Part shown: positions 28,801 through 37,100 of the stretch, in pieces | Position numbering within the stretch: position 1 is the first letter of the stretch | Layout: each line of letters opens with the position of its first letter | NCBI GenBank assembly: GCA_024743435.1 | Contig: JANSWO010000005.1 | Span: 124,001-188,000, forward strand | From: Pseudomonadaceae bacterium | GTDB lineage: Bacteria > Pseudomonadota > Gammaproteobacteria > Pseudomonadales > Azotimanducaceae | Direction of reading: 5' to 3' | DNA length: 64,000 nucleotides | The notes under the pieces: model-generated | Seen by the model: only the letters and a program-made list of their open reading frames with translations | Told to the model about the DNA's origin: nothing | The model's database searches: none | Made by a program: the position numbers and the translations under genes

Positions 28801-29383
28801 CTTGGCCTCCATGGCAGCAAGCATTGCATTGCTCGATAACCGAGCCTGGTCAGAGAATACAAACCGCTCGAGCATCCTCGAGCGCTGCCTGCCCAAAGCG
28901 GCAGCATTACCGCCAGAACCACTGGCAAGCCAGTCCATGCCGGGGCCAACCGGCGAGGACAATACGCTGCGGGTCGCGCCTCGCGGTGTCGTTCTCTGTC
29001 TGGGCCCAACATTTGAGGCTATCGAGACTCAGGTGTTGAGCGCGCTACGCGCAGGCTGTAGCGTTTTGGTGTGCTCACCCGAGGGCGATGCAACGATTGA
29101 ACTGATCGCCAGGCTCGCCGCCGTCGGCGCACCGATCGCGCGGCTGATTGGCTGGCCATCGGCAAACACCTTAACGGCCCTTGAGGGCTTAGCGGCAGTT
29201 GCTTGCTACGCTCGTGACGAAGATTCAAAGCAAATGCGCAGAGCGCTCGCCGAGCGGGATGGCCCCATTGTCCGCTGGATCGCCGAGCCCGGCGATGTGA
29301 TCGGCAACTACGTGGAACGTCATGTCAGTACCGATACCACGGCCGCCGGCGGCAATACGACGTTGATGGCAATGGCGCCCTAA
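25805..29383 (+). CDS. putA: Bifunctional proline dehydrogenase / glutamate semialdehyde dehydrogenase
   Basis: PutA oxidises proline to glutamate in two steps, using FAD and then NAD+. The 1192-residue protein has an FAD barrel with YAPVGAHRDLLAYLVRRLLE (about residue 450) and an aldehyde dehydrogenase domain with Glu763 (AETGG) and the nucleophile Cys797 (SAGQRCSALR). A C-terminal domain of about 180 residues follows, as in type B PutAs. The N-terminal ribbon-helix-helix DNA-binding domain of E. coli PutA (1320 residues) is absent, so it should not repress its own gene. Its last four bases overlap the convergent lpxR-like gene. No putP lies nearby. Confidence 0.94.
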   Translation: MAAPISLPPFPTASEQDILDALIADLDLDTKARRAIVRDAASLVERIRRHSEPTLMEAFLSEYGLSTDEGVALMCLAEALLRVPDADTIDDLIVDKITASDWDAHAGGASSVLVNASTWALMLTGRVLTPPQEDGMISGLRGVVRRMGEPLVRRAISQAMREMGKQFVLGENIHDALKRGEAQTAAGYTYSFDMLGEGARTDADARRYHLAYADAITEIAPHATGGIADNPGISVKLSALHPRYDVLKSADMLPSLIARLRSLAVLAAGSNIGLNVDAEEDDRLEVSLAVIEAVLSEPALANWQGFGVVIQAYSRRAADVIDWVAETAERLDRRLMVRLVKGAYWDTEIKHAQQQGHDAYAVFTRKAATDVSYLACAARLLRHRRWLYPQFATHNAHTVCSVNHLAVRAGISQKEFEFQRLHGMGEALHEFHRDSHGGRCRIYAPVGAHRDLLAYLVRRLLENGANSSFVNQLTDADVSAAEIAADPLDAIGPKPSVLPGPGQIFPGRQNSSGWNLYRQQSRELLWQNREAFADTCWFEASAESADGIPVFNPSDPEEIVGYVVPTTVEEVTNLVDTALIAQPQWQALSVNTRSQALCEAANLYERHTPELCALLGREAGKTISDCIDEVREAVDFLRYYARQAQISTLAPGRGVFACISPWNFPLAIFTGQIAAALAAGNTVVAKPAEQTSLIAARAVELLHAAGVEPAALQLAQGDGRVGAALTANPSVNGVCFTGSLETARLINISIAQHLDANAAFIAETGGLNTMIVDSTALAEQAVSDIISSAFQSAGQRCSALRMLYLQNDVADHFLTMLKGAMDELTIADPWLFNTDVGPIIDAQASTDIRDYLNSRVVSHQTATELAGNFVAPTVIEVNGIEDLPFEVFGPVLHIARFEANALDDVIDAINASGYGLTAGLHTRLDDRVQHVVDRLRVGNLYVNRNQIGAVVEAQPFGGEGLSGTGPKAGGPNYLPRFTTAPRASADDEQAAMPVMPVLSLASMAASIALLDNRAWSENTNRSSILERCLPKAAALPPEPLASQSMPGPTGEDNTLRVAPRGVVLCLGPTFEAIETQVLSALRAGCSVLVCSPEGDATIELIARLAAVGAPIARLIGWPSANTLTALEGLAAVACYARDEDSKQMRRALAERDGPIVRWIAEPGDVIGNYVERHVSTDTTAAGGNTTLMAMAP

Positions 29384-30393
29384 AGCTTGACCGAGAGCGC
29401 GAGTGAGCCGAACTCGTCTGGCCGAAGCTGCTGCTCAAACTCATCAGTGCGGTAGATGTAGGTATAGCTGAGCCGCAGGCGGCGCCACATCAGTACCGCT
29501 CCGGCCTGTGCGTCGGCGACCCAGCTTTCAGGATCGATCCGATTTTCCGCCCGCGCCGGATCACGCTCAAGAAACCCGTTGTACGCCACATAGCGCACGT
29601 CGATTCCCGCGAACAGATACCACGCAAAACCATCTTGAGTTTCGAAATAGCTCGAGCCAGGCAGGCTCGGACGAATGCGTGGCGGGCCAAAGTCATTCGC
29701 AAGATCATTACCGACTCGCAGCGTCAGGCCACCGTTTATGTAGGTGTTCGTGTTGCCGAGCGAAAAGCCGACATGCGGGTTGATATCAACGCCAAGCCGA
29801 TAGACGTCATCCTGATACAAATTGCGCCAGCGCCGCTCCGAGACGAGAGCACCGGCAAATTGGTCGCGTAACTGGTTGGCCCAGCCTTCGGCTGTGGGCG
29901 AGCCAATTTTCTCATGCAAGCCATTCTGGATTTCCTCACCGCGAGCGGACGGCCCCACGATGCCCAGGTTGAGCAACCAGGTATCAAGGCGCTCCTCGGT
30001 CTCCACAACCACTGCGATGCCGCCATACAGATAACTGGCATACGGCCGATCATCGGCAATGAGTAGCGGCTGCGTGATTTCAGTTGGCGTAAAGATGCTG
30101 TGGCCGAGACTGAACCCAGCCCGCAACTTGGACCGATCATTCACATCTGGAAACAATACGGCCGCTCGGCGCAGCCAGTTTGGCACGCGTTCGGCGCGAG
30201 ACAAATAAGACAGCTGAACCCCGGATGTGTAGTTTCGATCGGTTCCGGTAAAGCTGTCGTTCTCAACGATCAGGTTCCAGGTGCCGCGCCGCTCCGGGTT
30301 GTCCACCTCCACCGCCGCAACCACGACAGATGCCGAGGCGAACAGTAAGGCCAGCAACCGGGGCAACCATTTCGAGGGATTGAGAGTGCTCAT
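29380..30393 (-). CDS. LpxR-like lipid A 3'-O-deacylase (DUF2219)
   Basis: LpxR is an outer-membrane beta-barrel that removes the 3'-acyloxyacyl group from lipid A and needs Ca2+. The 337-residue product has a signal peptide, NDSFTGTDRNYTSG (Asn45, Asp46), DRPYASYLYGG, and NGLHEKIG with His160 before EGWANQL, matching the family catalytic pattern. The start at 30393 gives a clean signal peptide; the frame runs to 30489 without conserved residues. It overlaps putA's end by four bases. Outer-membrane phospholipase activity is a less likely alternative. Confidence 0.88.
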   Translation of the reverse strand: MSTLNPSKWLPRLLALLFASASVVVAAVEVDNPERRGTWNLIVENDSFTGTDRNYTSGVQLSYLSRAERVPNWLRRAAVLFPDVNDRSKLRAGFSLGHSIFTPTEITQPLLIADDRPYASYLYGGIAVVVETEERLDTWLLNLGIVGPSARGEEIQNGLHEKIGSPTAEGWANQLRDQFAGALVSERRWRNLYQDDVYRLGVDINPHVGFSLGNTNTYINGGLTLRVGNDLANDFGPPRIRPSLPGSSYFETQDGFAWYLFAGIDVRYVAYNGFLERDPARAENRIDPESWVADAQAGAVLMWRRLRLSYTYIYRTDEFEQQLRPDEFGSLALSVKL

Positions 30394-30460
30394 GGCGCGG
30401 CAGCATAGGGACGCTACGCTGAATAGCAAGTGAGCAACGCCCGATAGCTGGCCAGCGGCA

Positions 30461-31174
30461 TCAGTCTCTGTTGAACTGTTTGTCGCCAAAGTTCACCGCC
30501 CAGACTTCCTCTGGCAGTGGTATCTTGAAGTTTGGGGGTAGCTCGTAGACACCACCGTTGATCACATCACGCCCGCGCTGCACGCCCTCCCGACTCCCAA
30601 CTCGCTCAAACCAGGCATGTAGGTTGGGGTGACTCTGCTCCGGATGGATATCGATCAGACTCAGGCAACGAATCCAGGGCCAAAGCGCCATGTCCGCGAT
30701 ACTGTAGTCGTCAGCAAGATAGGCTCGTTGCCCAAGCTCATTCTCCAGAATCGACAGCTGACGCCTCGTTTCATTCAGAAAGCGCTCCTCGGCGTATTCC
30801 TGCTCGACTGGTGCGTAGCGCACAAAGTGATGCGCCTGACCCTGAAACGGACCAACAGCGGCTTTCTGAAACATCAGCCACTGCAGCACGCGGTAGCGGT
30901 CCGCGCCACTTGCCGGCAAAAACTGGCCCGACTTCTCCGCCAGGTAGATCAGAATCGCTCCCGTTTCGAACACGGTGATCGGCTCGGCAAGCAACGGATC
31001 GTTATCAACCAGCACGGGGGCTTTGTTGTTTGGATTGAGCGCCAGAAACTCGGGTGTCAGCTGCTCACCAGCCCCCATGTTCACTTCGATCACTCGATAA
31101 TCGGCGCCAATCTCCTCCAGCATGATGCTGATCTTGTGTCCGTTCGGCGTGGCTACCGTATGCAGATCGATCAC
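30461..31174 (-). CDS. Glutathione S-transferase, YfcG/Nu-class-like
   Basis: The 237-residue protein begins with the YfcG/YghU-type thioredoxin-like domain (TPNGHKISIMLEE, PNNKAPVLVD, FETGAILIYLAE) and continues with an all-helical domain containing LADDYSIADMALWPW. This subgroup binds glutathione or glutathionylspermidine and has disulfide reductase activity in E. coli. It is cytoplasmic. The gene ends 11 bases before the start-side of nothing obvious and begins 12 bases after the DUF3604 gene stop on the same strand, so the two are probably one operon. Confidence 0.9.
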   Translation of the reverse strand: MIDLHTVATPNGHKISIMLEEIGADYRVIEVNMGAGEQLTPEFLALNPNNKAPVLVDNDPLLAEPITVFETGAILIYLAEKSGQFLPASGADRYRVLQWLMFQKAAVGPFQGQAHHFVRYAPVEQEYAEERFLNETRRQLSILENELGQRAYLADDYSIADMALWPWIRCLSLIDIHPEQSHPNLHAWFERVGSREGVQRGRDVINGGVYELPPNFKIPLPEEVWAVNFGDKQFNRD

Positions 31175-31185
31175 TGAGCAAACCT

Positions 31186-33213
31186 CTACTGCGTCGGCGC
31201 GTACCAGATGGGTGACGTCCAGGCCATTTCCTGAATGACGCTGGGATAACTGCCATCCGTACAGACGGCTGGGCGCTCCGCTTCCGGTAGCGCCAGGCAG
31301 TCATGAACCGACCAACGCGCGGTTGGGTTCTCAACGGCCCGGGTGTAGTAGTAAGCAGGTACGTTCGGGTCGAAGTCGGCGTCAGTGAACACTGCACACA
31401 AGCTGTTGTGGCCATCGCCATAAGCCTTACCGGTAGACAGATCCACACCGGCGTTCGCATTCTTGCCGCCGGCAATGGTGATTACCTCGCTGCGGCGGTT
31501 ACCGTCCGCATCGATCCAGCCTTTAATCAGCTGTAGTTGCTCGAGCGGGGTCGCGCTGTCTGCCGGGTCGCGCAATGCGTTAGCCACAAAAACCGGCTTT
31601 GAATCCGGAGACGGTGGCGATGTCAGATCGCCACCCATCGGCACACCCTCTGCATAACCTACGGCCACCAGATCGCTGGCGTCACAAAGATTGTCATCGA
31701 AAGACCAGCCAGCAAAAAATCTAGGCACGATCCGCGGCCCGGAGGTGCCGAACACCTCTCTGCGCAACATCGCATCGAAGATTGCATCCCGAGAATTCTC
31801 AACCGCCCAAACCCCGGCAAGGCCGCCAGGATTGCCATCGATGTTCGACGTCAGCAGGCCAGGTTGCAGCCGCTCAGCCGGGGTCGCCTCTCCCGACACT
31901 GCACCGCGCCAGTCATCTTCAACCGCCGCGCCCGGGGTCGCGGTGTGCGTATCCGTAGAACCAATCACACCCATCTTCACCGGGTTTACACCCGTGGCCT
32001 GCTCCTCTTCCAGCCCGACGAGCAAACCGGAACGATGATAGTCCGTCGCATCGACACAGCCCGCACCGAGCATGCCGTTACCCCCGACTTCGCCCGGCGC
32101 GCATTCGGCCGTGGTCTCCGTCGCAACGCCCATGACCAACTCAGAGCCATTGAGCTGCCGGGTTGCGTACTGCTCTTCCTGGCCCACGACCCGCACAGCC
32201 TCGACATCGCACAGCTCATCGGGCGCTGCGAGAACACTGGCGAGGCCATTGATGCACTCACTGCCGCCTTTGTGCTGGAAGATCTCCATGATGGGTTCAC
32301 GCTCGAGCCGTTTCTCAGCATATGCGCGCTTATTGGCGAGCGTCGGTTCGAGTCGCATATAGGGCGCCATGCGTCCGTTCGCGAGGTTAGAGTTGTGCGG
32401 AATGGTCAGATAGTCGCAGCCCTCGGCAACGTCACAAGCCGCGTCGAGTTTCTCCCAGAGCTTGCTGTCATACGGAGCGTCTATATAGGAAACCGGCAGA
32501 TCAGGCACGTTGTTATTGCGGAAGATCACGTTGCGATGATAGTTCGACGTGAACGGCGTGCCGGTGTATTCGTAGGCGACAAAACTCGTGAAGCTGCAGG
32601 CTGATGTTGAGTCGTTGGCCTGGGCCGCGGCTTCTGCCATGCGCTGCCAGGGCGTCGTTGCGAAGTCGCGGCACAATGCACCGTCTTCACCACATACCTC
32701 GGGAATACGGGCCGGTTCGTCCGTCGTAATGACCGATCCCAGCATGATCATTCCCTGACGCTCACTGACTCGCGCGCCTTTACAGAAATCACTGTCATAG
32801 CTCGGCGAATCCGGCTCGCGACACAGGCGCCGTTCGCCGAGGAACTCGCCATGGTCGGTCACCGCCAGAAAATCCAGCGGCCGATCAATCTTGTATGAAC
32901 CCGCTGGCTTGCCGTCTTCCAGCGGCCAGAAGTCGATAGCCTCGCCTTTCGCAAACTGATTGGCGTCTACCGGCGTAGAACCAATTGTATTTGCCGCCGC
33001 ATCGAAGGAATAACTCGTATGTACGTGCAGGTCACCGAATAGCGGCATGCGCGTATCCGAATACTGATCACACGCTTCTCGCTCCTGGGAATAGGCTACC
33101 CGAGGCTCGCTCTGCGGCGCATCGCCCACAGGCGCAACTGCTGATTCGTTCTGAGACTCGCCGCATGCCGCCAAGAGCACAGCGAGGCTCAGGATACTGA
33201 GTAGTTTGGTCAT
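31186..33213 (-). CDS. DUF3604 lipoprotein, PHP-like metal hydrolase
   Basis: The 675-residue protein has a lipoprotein signal ending in LLAAC and a DUF3604 domain with FGDLHVHTSYSFDA, AVTDHGEFLGERRLC, IPHNSN and GSTDTHT. These histidine- and aspartate-rich motifs resemble the PHP phosphoesterase fold and predict a metal centre. The lipobox places it in the periplasm or on the outer membrane. Its substrate is unknown. It is upstream of the GST gene in a probable operon. The N-terminal 30 residues after the Cys are a flexible linker. Confidence 0.88.
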   Translation of the reverse strand: MTKLLSILSLAVLLAACGESQNESAVAPVGDAPQSEPRVAYSQEREACDQYSDTRMPLFGDLHVHTSYSFDAAANTIGSTPVDANQFAKGEAIDFWPLEDGKPAGSYKIDRPLDFLAVTDHGEFLGERRLCREPDSPSYDSDFCKGARVSERQGMIMLGSVITTDEPARIPEVCGEDGALCRDFATTPWQRMAEAAAQANDSTSACSFTSFVAYEYTGTPFTSNYHRNVIFRNNNVPDLPVSYIDAPYDSKLWEKLDAACDVAEGCDYLTIPHNSNLANGRMAPYMRLEPTLANKRAYAEKRLEREPIMEIFQHKGGSECINGLASVLAAPDELCDVEAVRVVGQEEQYATRQLNGSELVMGVATETTAECAPGEVGGNGMLGAGCVDATDYHRSGLLVGLEEEQATGVNPVKMGVIGSTDTHTATPGAAVEDDWRGAVSGEATPAERLQPGLLTSNIDGNPGGLAGVWAVENSRDAIFDAMLRREVFGTSGPRIVPRFFAGWSFDDNLCDASDLVAVGYAEGVPMGGDLTSPPSPDSKPVFVANALRDPADSATPLEQLQLIKGWIDADGNRRSEVITIAGGKNANAGVDLSTGKAYGDGHNSLCAVFTDADFDPNVPAYYYTRAVENPTARWSVHDCLALPEAERPAVCTDGSYPSVIQEMAWTSPIWYAPTQ

Positions 33214-33332
33214 TTTCTTCTCCCCCGATGACCGGGGAAGTATGCCACTAGCTCTTTATCTAGTCGTGTTGCGAAGCAACCGACACCCGGCAGGGCATTC
33301 GTACAACGAATGCTCGAGAGGGCGTCGCTGCA

Positions 33333-33488
33333 CACATCCCCTTTCGCGAGTTCGCTATGCGAACCGCTGCCGGTCGACGCGTGTGCTTGCGCTCTCTTAC
33401 GACCGCCGAATCCCTTCGGCGGCGGGTGGGCACGTCCTTGTGCCCACATACAGACGATGCTCCATGAGGTGCCGGCATCCTTGCCGGC
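33333..33488 (-). repeat. Three-hairpin dispersed repeat, copy B (inverted)
   Basis: The tail at 33383-33402 is the exact reverse complement of the one in copy A (139-158). Hairpins follow: CCGCCGAA/TTCGGCGG (33403-33422), GTGGGCAC/GTGCCCAC (33426-33447, same arms as copy A) and GCCGGCA/TGCCGGC (33471-33488). The outer part, 33333-33422, is a near-identical inverted copy of about 33804-33894. Confidence 0.75.
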
Positions 33489-33739
33489 ATTCTCTGAAAA
33501 GTTACCCGGTTGTTCGGCATACCTTCCCTGACCGTCATCGCGAGATTTACCGAACGTCTTGCGTTCGGTGTCCGGCAGGCGCTCGCTTGCGAGCTGCCGA
33601 GAGCATCAGCGAAGCAACAACGCGGCGACATAAGTACTCGAGAGATCACCGCGAAGCACGATGTAGCGCGTTCCACTCCACGTGAAGACAGGGGTACGGG
33701 AGGGGCGGCCTAAACAACCGGGTAATGTATCAGCGCGCG

Positions 33740-33894
33740 CCCGCATGGATGCGGGTGTCCCAGTGAGCATTGGAGGAAATCCGAGCACATGGATGTGCGA
33801 GCCGCCGTCGAAGGGATTCGGCGGTCGTAAGAGAGCGTGAGCACACGCGTCGACCGGCAGCGGTTCGCATAGCGAACTCGCGAAAGGGGATGTG
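33740..33894 (+). repeat. Three-hairpin dispersed repeat, copy C
   Basis: Hairpins CCCGCA/TGCGGG (33740-33755), GCACAT/ATGTGC (33785-33798) and CCGCCG/CGGCGG (33802-33824) come before the conserved tcgtaagagagcg tail. Order matches copy A. The downstream flank to 33894 mirrors copy B, giving a roughly 90-bp long inverted pair. Confidence 0.75.
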
Positions 33895-34039
33895 CGAACA
33901 GCGGGTAGAAAGCAAGTGCCCAACCCCGGTATCCGTTCGGAAGGGCTATACCCAAACCACGGAGATCGCCGCAGTCAGCCTACGGCTTCCTTCGCGAAGA
34001 CGGCCGAAACTATCGCCCGAACTTCAGAAGATCCCCACA

Positions 34040-34107
34040 CCAACTGGCCGCCATGGCGACCAGTTGGCTCGGGATACTGATTCGGATCGCAAGCGATCCG
34101 AATCAGT
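34040..34107. repeat. Two tandem hairpins at the 3' end of the giant gene
   Basis: 34040-34067 is a 28-bp palindrome with one mismatched pair. 34076-34107 is a 14-bp perfect stem with a caag loop, and it contains the TGA stop of the giant gene (34103-34105). There is no T-run, so a classic terminator is unlikely; mRNA 3'-end protection is possible. Confidence 0.7.
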
Positions 34108-37100
34108 ACTTACCGACCACGTTCAAGAAGAATCCTTTGTGGTCGTAATCCAGATCCGTCAGATCATCGGAGAAGTCCGTGAAGTTATAACCAACCCCCA
34201 CCTTGAAGTGCTCGCCGATGTGCCGGCTGATGGTCGCAAGGAATCCAGCTCGCTCGTTGTCAGCCTCTTCCACTTCAAGCCAGCGATACTCGAGCATGCC
34301 GTCCCAGTTGTGGATGACGTGCCAGCGCAAACGCGTCGATGCAAAGTTAGCGGTGCTCTCAAACCACGGGCCGCTGTTGCGACCAAGCCGTAGCTCCGAC
34401 TCACGCCGAGCAACCTTGCCGCCAAGATCGAACTTGCGGTTCAACCGGTAGATGCCTTCCCAGGACATGACGTGCGAGCGCTGATCGGTCTCACTGTCTT
34501 CCTGACCAAAGCTCTGAAGGTCATACAGATAGGTGTACTTGGCCAGCCAGTTGAAGCGGTTGGTATCAACCGGACGTCGAGCAAGACCTATCGAGCCTTC
34601 AACAAGCTTTGCATCTTCATCACTGCCGAGGTCGCTATCGCTATCCGACCAGTTCAGCTTGGTAGCCAGCCGGTACGTCTCATTGATCTTGAAATCGAGC
34701 CGATTTGTTGTCAGCCACTGCACAACGTCTTCCGCGCCAGAGTCATCGCGATGTTCGAGCCGCGAAGAGAAGTTGATTCGTCGTGATTGATAGCCTGTCG
34801 CAACGGTCAACGATTGACGATCAACCAGACCGTTGTTGCCGGTAATCTCGCCATCCTGCGCGGTGAAGCCCAGATGCCAGCCACTTTTCATGGCGTAATC
34901 GATGCCGAACACTTCGCCGACGCCGGAGTAATCCGGACCGCGACTGTGCTGGCCTTCCGTGAAGATCAGCGTGCGATCGTTCAAGCGCCAGCGATGACCA
35001 ACCGCGAAGTTGGTGCCGACGTTGTCGAGCATCGACGCACCGTTATCGCTACGAGCAAACGGATCGTTCGTCGTGTCGGTTGAATGGGTAACAGTGCCAT
35101 ACACCGTGTGCTTGCTATTGAGCGCGTGTTCCAACGTTGCGACCCCGCCGGAGCCTCGATGTCCATCGCGCAGCTCGATCTCGGCATTGGTGTCGCTGGA
35201 AACCGCGAGCTTGGCACCGAGGTTCACCGCATCATTGTTATCGTACGGACCATTCTGCTCAACCGTGACCTGCCCGCCACCAAACATCGTCAATCTATCG
35301 GTGAGGCGATGTTCATACTGCAACCCGGCGAGCAATGCATCCGCATCAGCCTGCCCTGTGCGGCGCTGGTCAACGTGCTTCAGCTCGCTGGCCAAAACGC
35401 CTCGCTCGCCGATACGCCAGTCCGACTGGAGTCCGATATCGGTCAGTTCAAATTGATCCTGCACATCCACTCGAGATGCCCGCAGACCAATAAGCCAGGT
35501 ATCACTAACCGGCAGCTGCGTCTCGAAACCGTATTCCTGGGTGTTGTTGCCGTCGTCTCGACGCGCAACAGAATACTGATCGTCCACATCGCGGAACCAC
35601 AGATTGCTCACCCACTCTGAATTGCCGCCGTAGTCACCGGCGTTGATATGCAGATCAACACCCCAGGCATCACCGGCGCGGTCGCCCTGCCCTGTCGGCG
35701 TTGAGTTCGCAAACGACAGGCCACCATCTGTTGAGAAGAAACGAGAGGTTTGCGTTGCCTCTGCGCTCGCCCACTCCACCTTCAGGTACGTGCCCTGCTT
35801 TGGCTTGAGCGTTATGTCTACGCCGCCCAGACGATAGTCTTCATTGCTGCGCCCTTCTTCGACGTAGGTGCCACCAACAGCAATGCTGTCACTGATCCAG
35901 TGTTTCGCGCGCGCGCCAGCGGTTAAGTTGTTGGCGTCAAACCCATCGGGTACGTACTCGTAGTCCGCAACCAATATGGTGACGTTGCCATCAACCGGGC
36001 CATCGTTGATCAGCGACGGTGCGCTTTGAGTCGAAACCTGCAAAAGCGGTTTGGACAAGATCACGCGGCCCTGAATCTCATCGACCTCATAGTCGATCTC
36101 ACGGGTGAGCAGCTGGTTATCGATCACGCGATTCGTGTCCGGATCGCGAATTTCGATGCGCAACTTATCCGAGCCAGGAAGAATATCTGTATGGCGCAGG
36201 TAGTAGAGCGAGCCACCAGTACCGAGAAACTCCGAATGACCCAGCGCCGTTTGGCCTTCGCTCGCAAACACGTTCGCAAGCGTTTTCGTGTCGTCGTGCT
36301 CGGTTGCCGCCAGGCTCTCGTAGCTTAGACGCGCACCGTACAAACCCCGATTGTATTGAATCAATTCGTTGCCGGTCAGCCCGGTATCGAAGTTGCCCCA
36401 TAGCGCTTGCGATCGATCCCAATCCACGCGCACATACATACGGCCATGGGAGTTTGTATCGGCGACGGTTTTCGAATCGTCACCGTAAACGGGGTAGTAG
36501 CGATCCGGGTCTAGGCGACGGAACAGGCTGTCGGGATCTTTCTCATGAATCTTGGAGAAGAGGTCATCGATCTCTTCTTCCCGGGTATCGAGTTGAGCGG
36601 TGATCAGGTATTTGCCTTTCACTTTGCCTTTCAGATAGAACGCAAGACGGCCTTCTACCAGCATGTCTTCGTCATACCGGTCATCACCCGATAGCGCCTC
36701 GAGGGAACCCGAGATGTCGTTGTCGCTCGCTGTGAAGTCCGCCAGCGCCACCATGAAGTGGTACTGACCATCAATCATGACAGGCATAGATCGCTCAACG
36801 ACAACACGCGCACTGTTAGCGACAACGAGATCGAAGCGATGCTCACCGATCGGCAACAGATACTCGTAGGCAAACGCGCGCGCGTCATCAACATAGACCG
36901 GCTCGCCGTTCAGCCAGAGGCGATAGTCCTCACCCAGATCCGTGCCTTGAATACGAATTCGTGAGCCGTAGACCGGGATACGCTGGGTAGCTAAATCATT
37001 CCTCCCCATGGCACGCAGTGCCGGGTCCTGAGCACGACCATCTTCGCTGTCCGCGAGGCTAGTTACGGTTCGCGGTTGATAGGCCAGCGCTGCGCCGGTT

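Larger units (their letters stand above)
33214..34102. other. 889-bp non-coding, repeat-rich spacer
   Basis: No supported gene lies here. Short open frames on both strands share the same translated stretches because they read inverted copies of the same hairpin repeat. The interval holds repeat copies B and C and two hairpins at the 3' end of the giant gene. Confidence 0.8.

Noticed and set aside
33206-33923. Several open frames with shared TSPFASSLCEPLP-type translations on both strands
   Set aside because: They read inverted copies of the same hairpin repeat and have no protein-like conservation.
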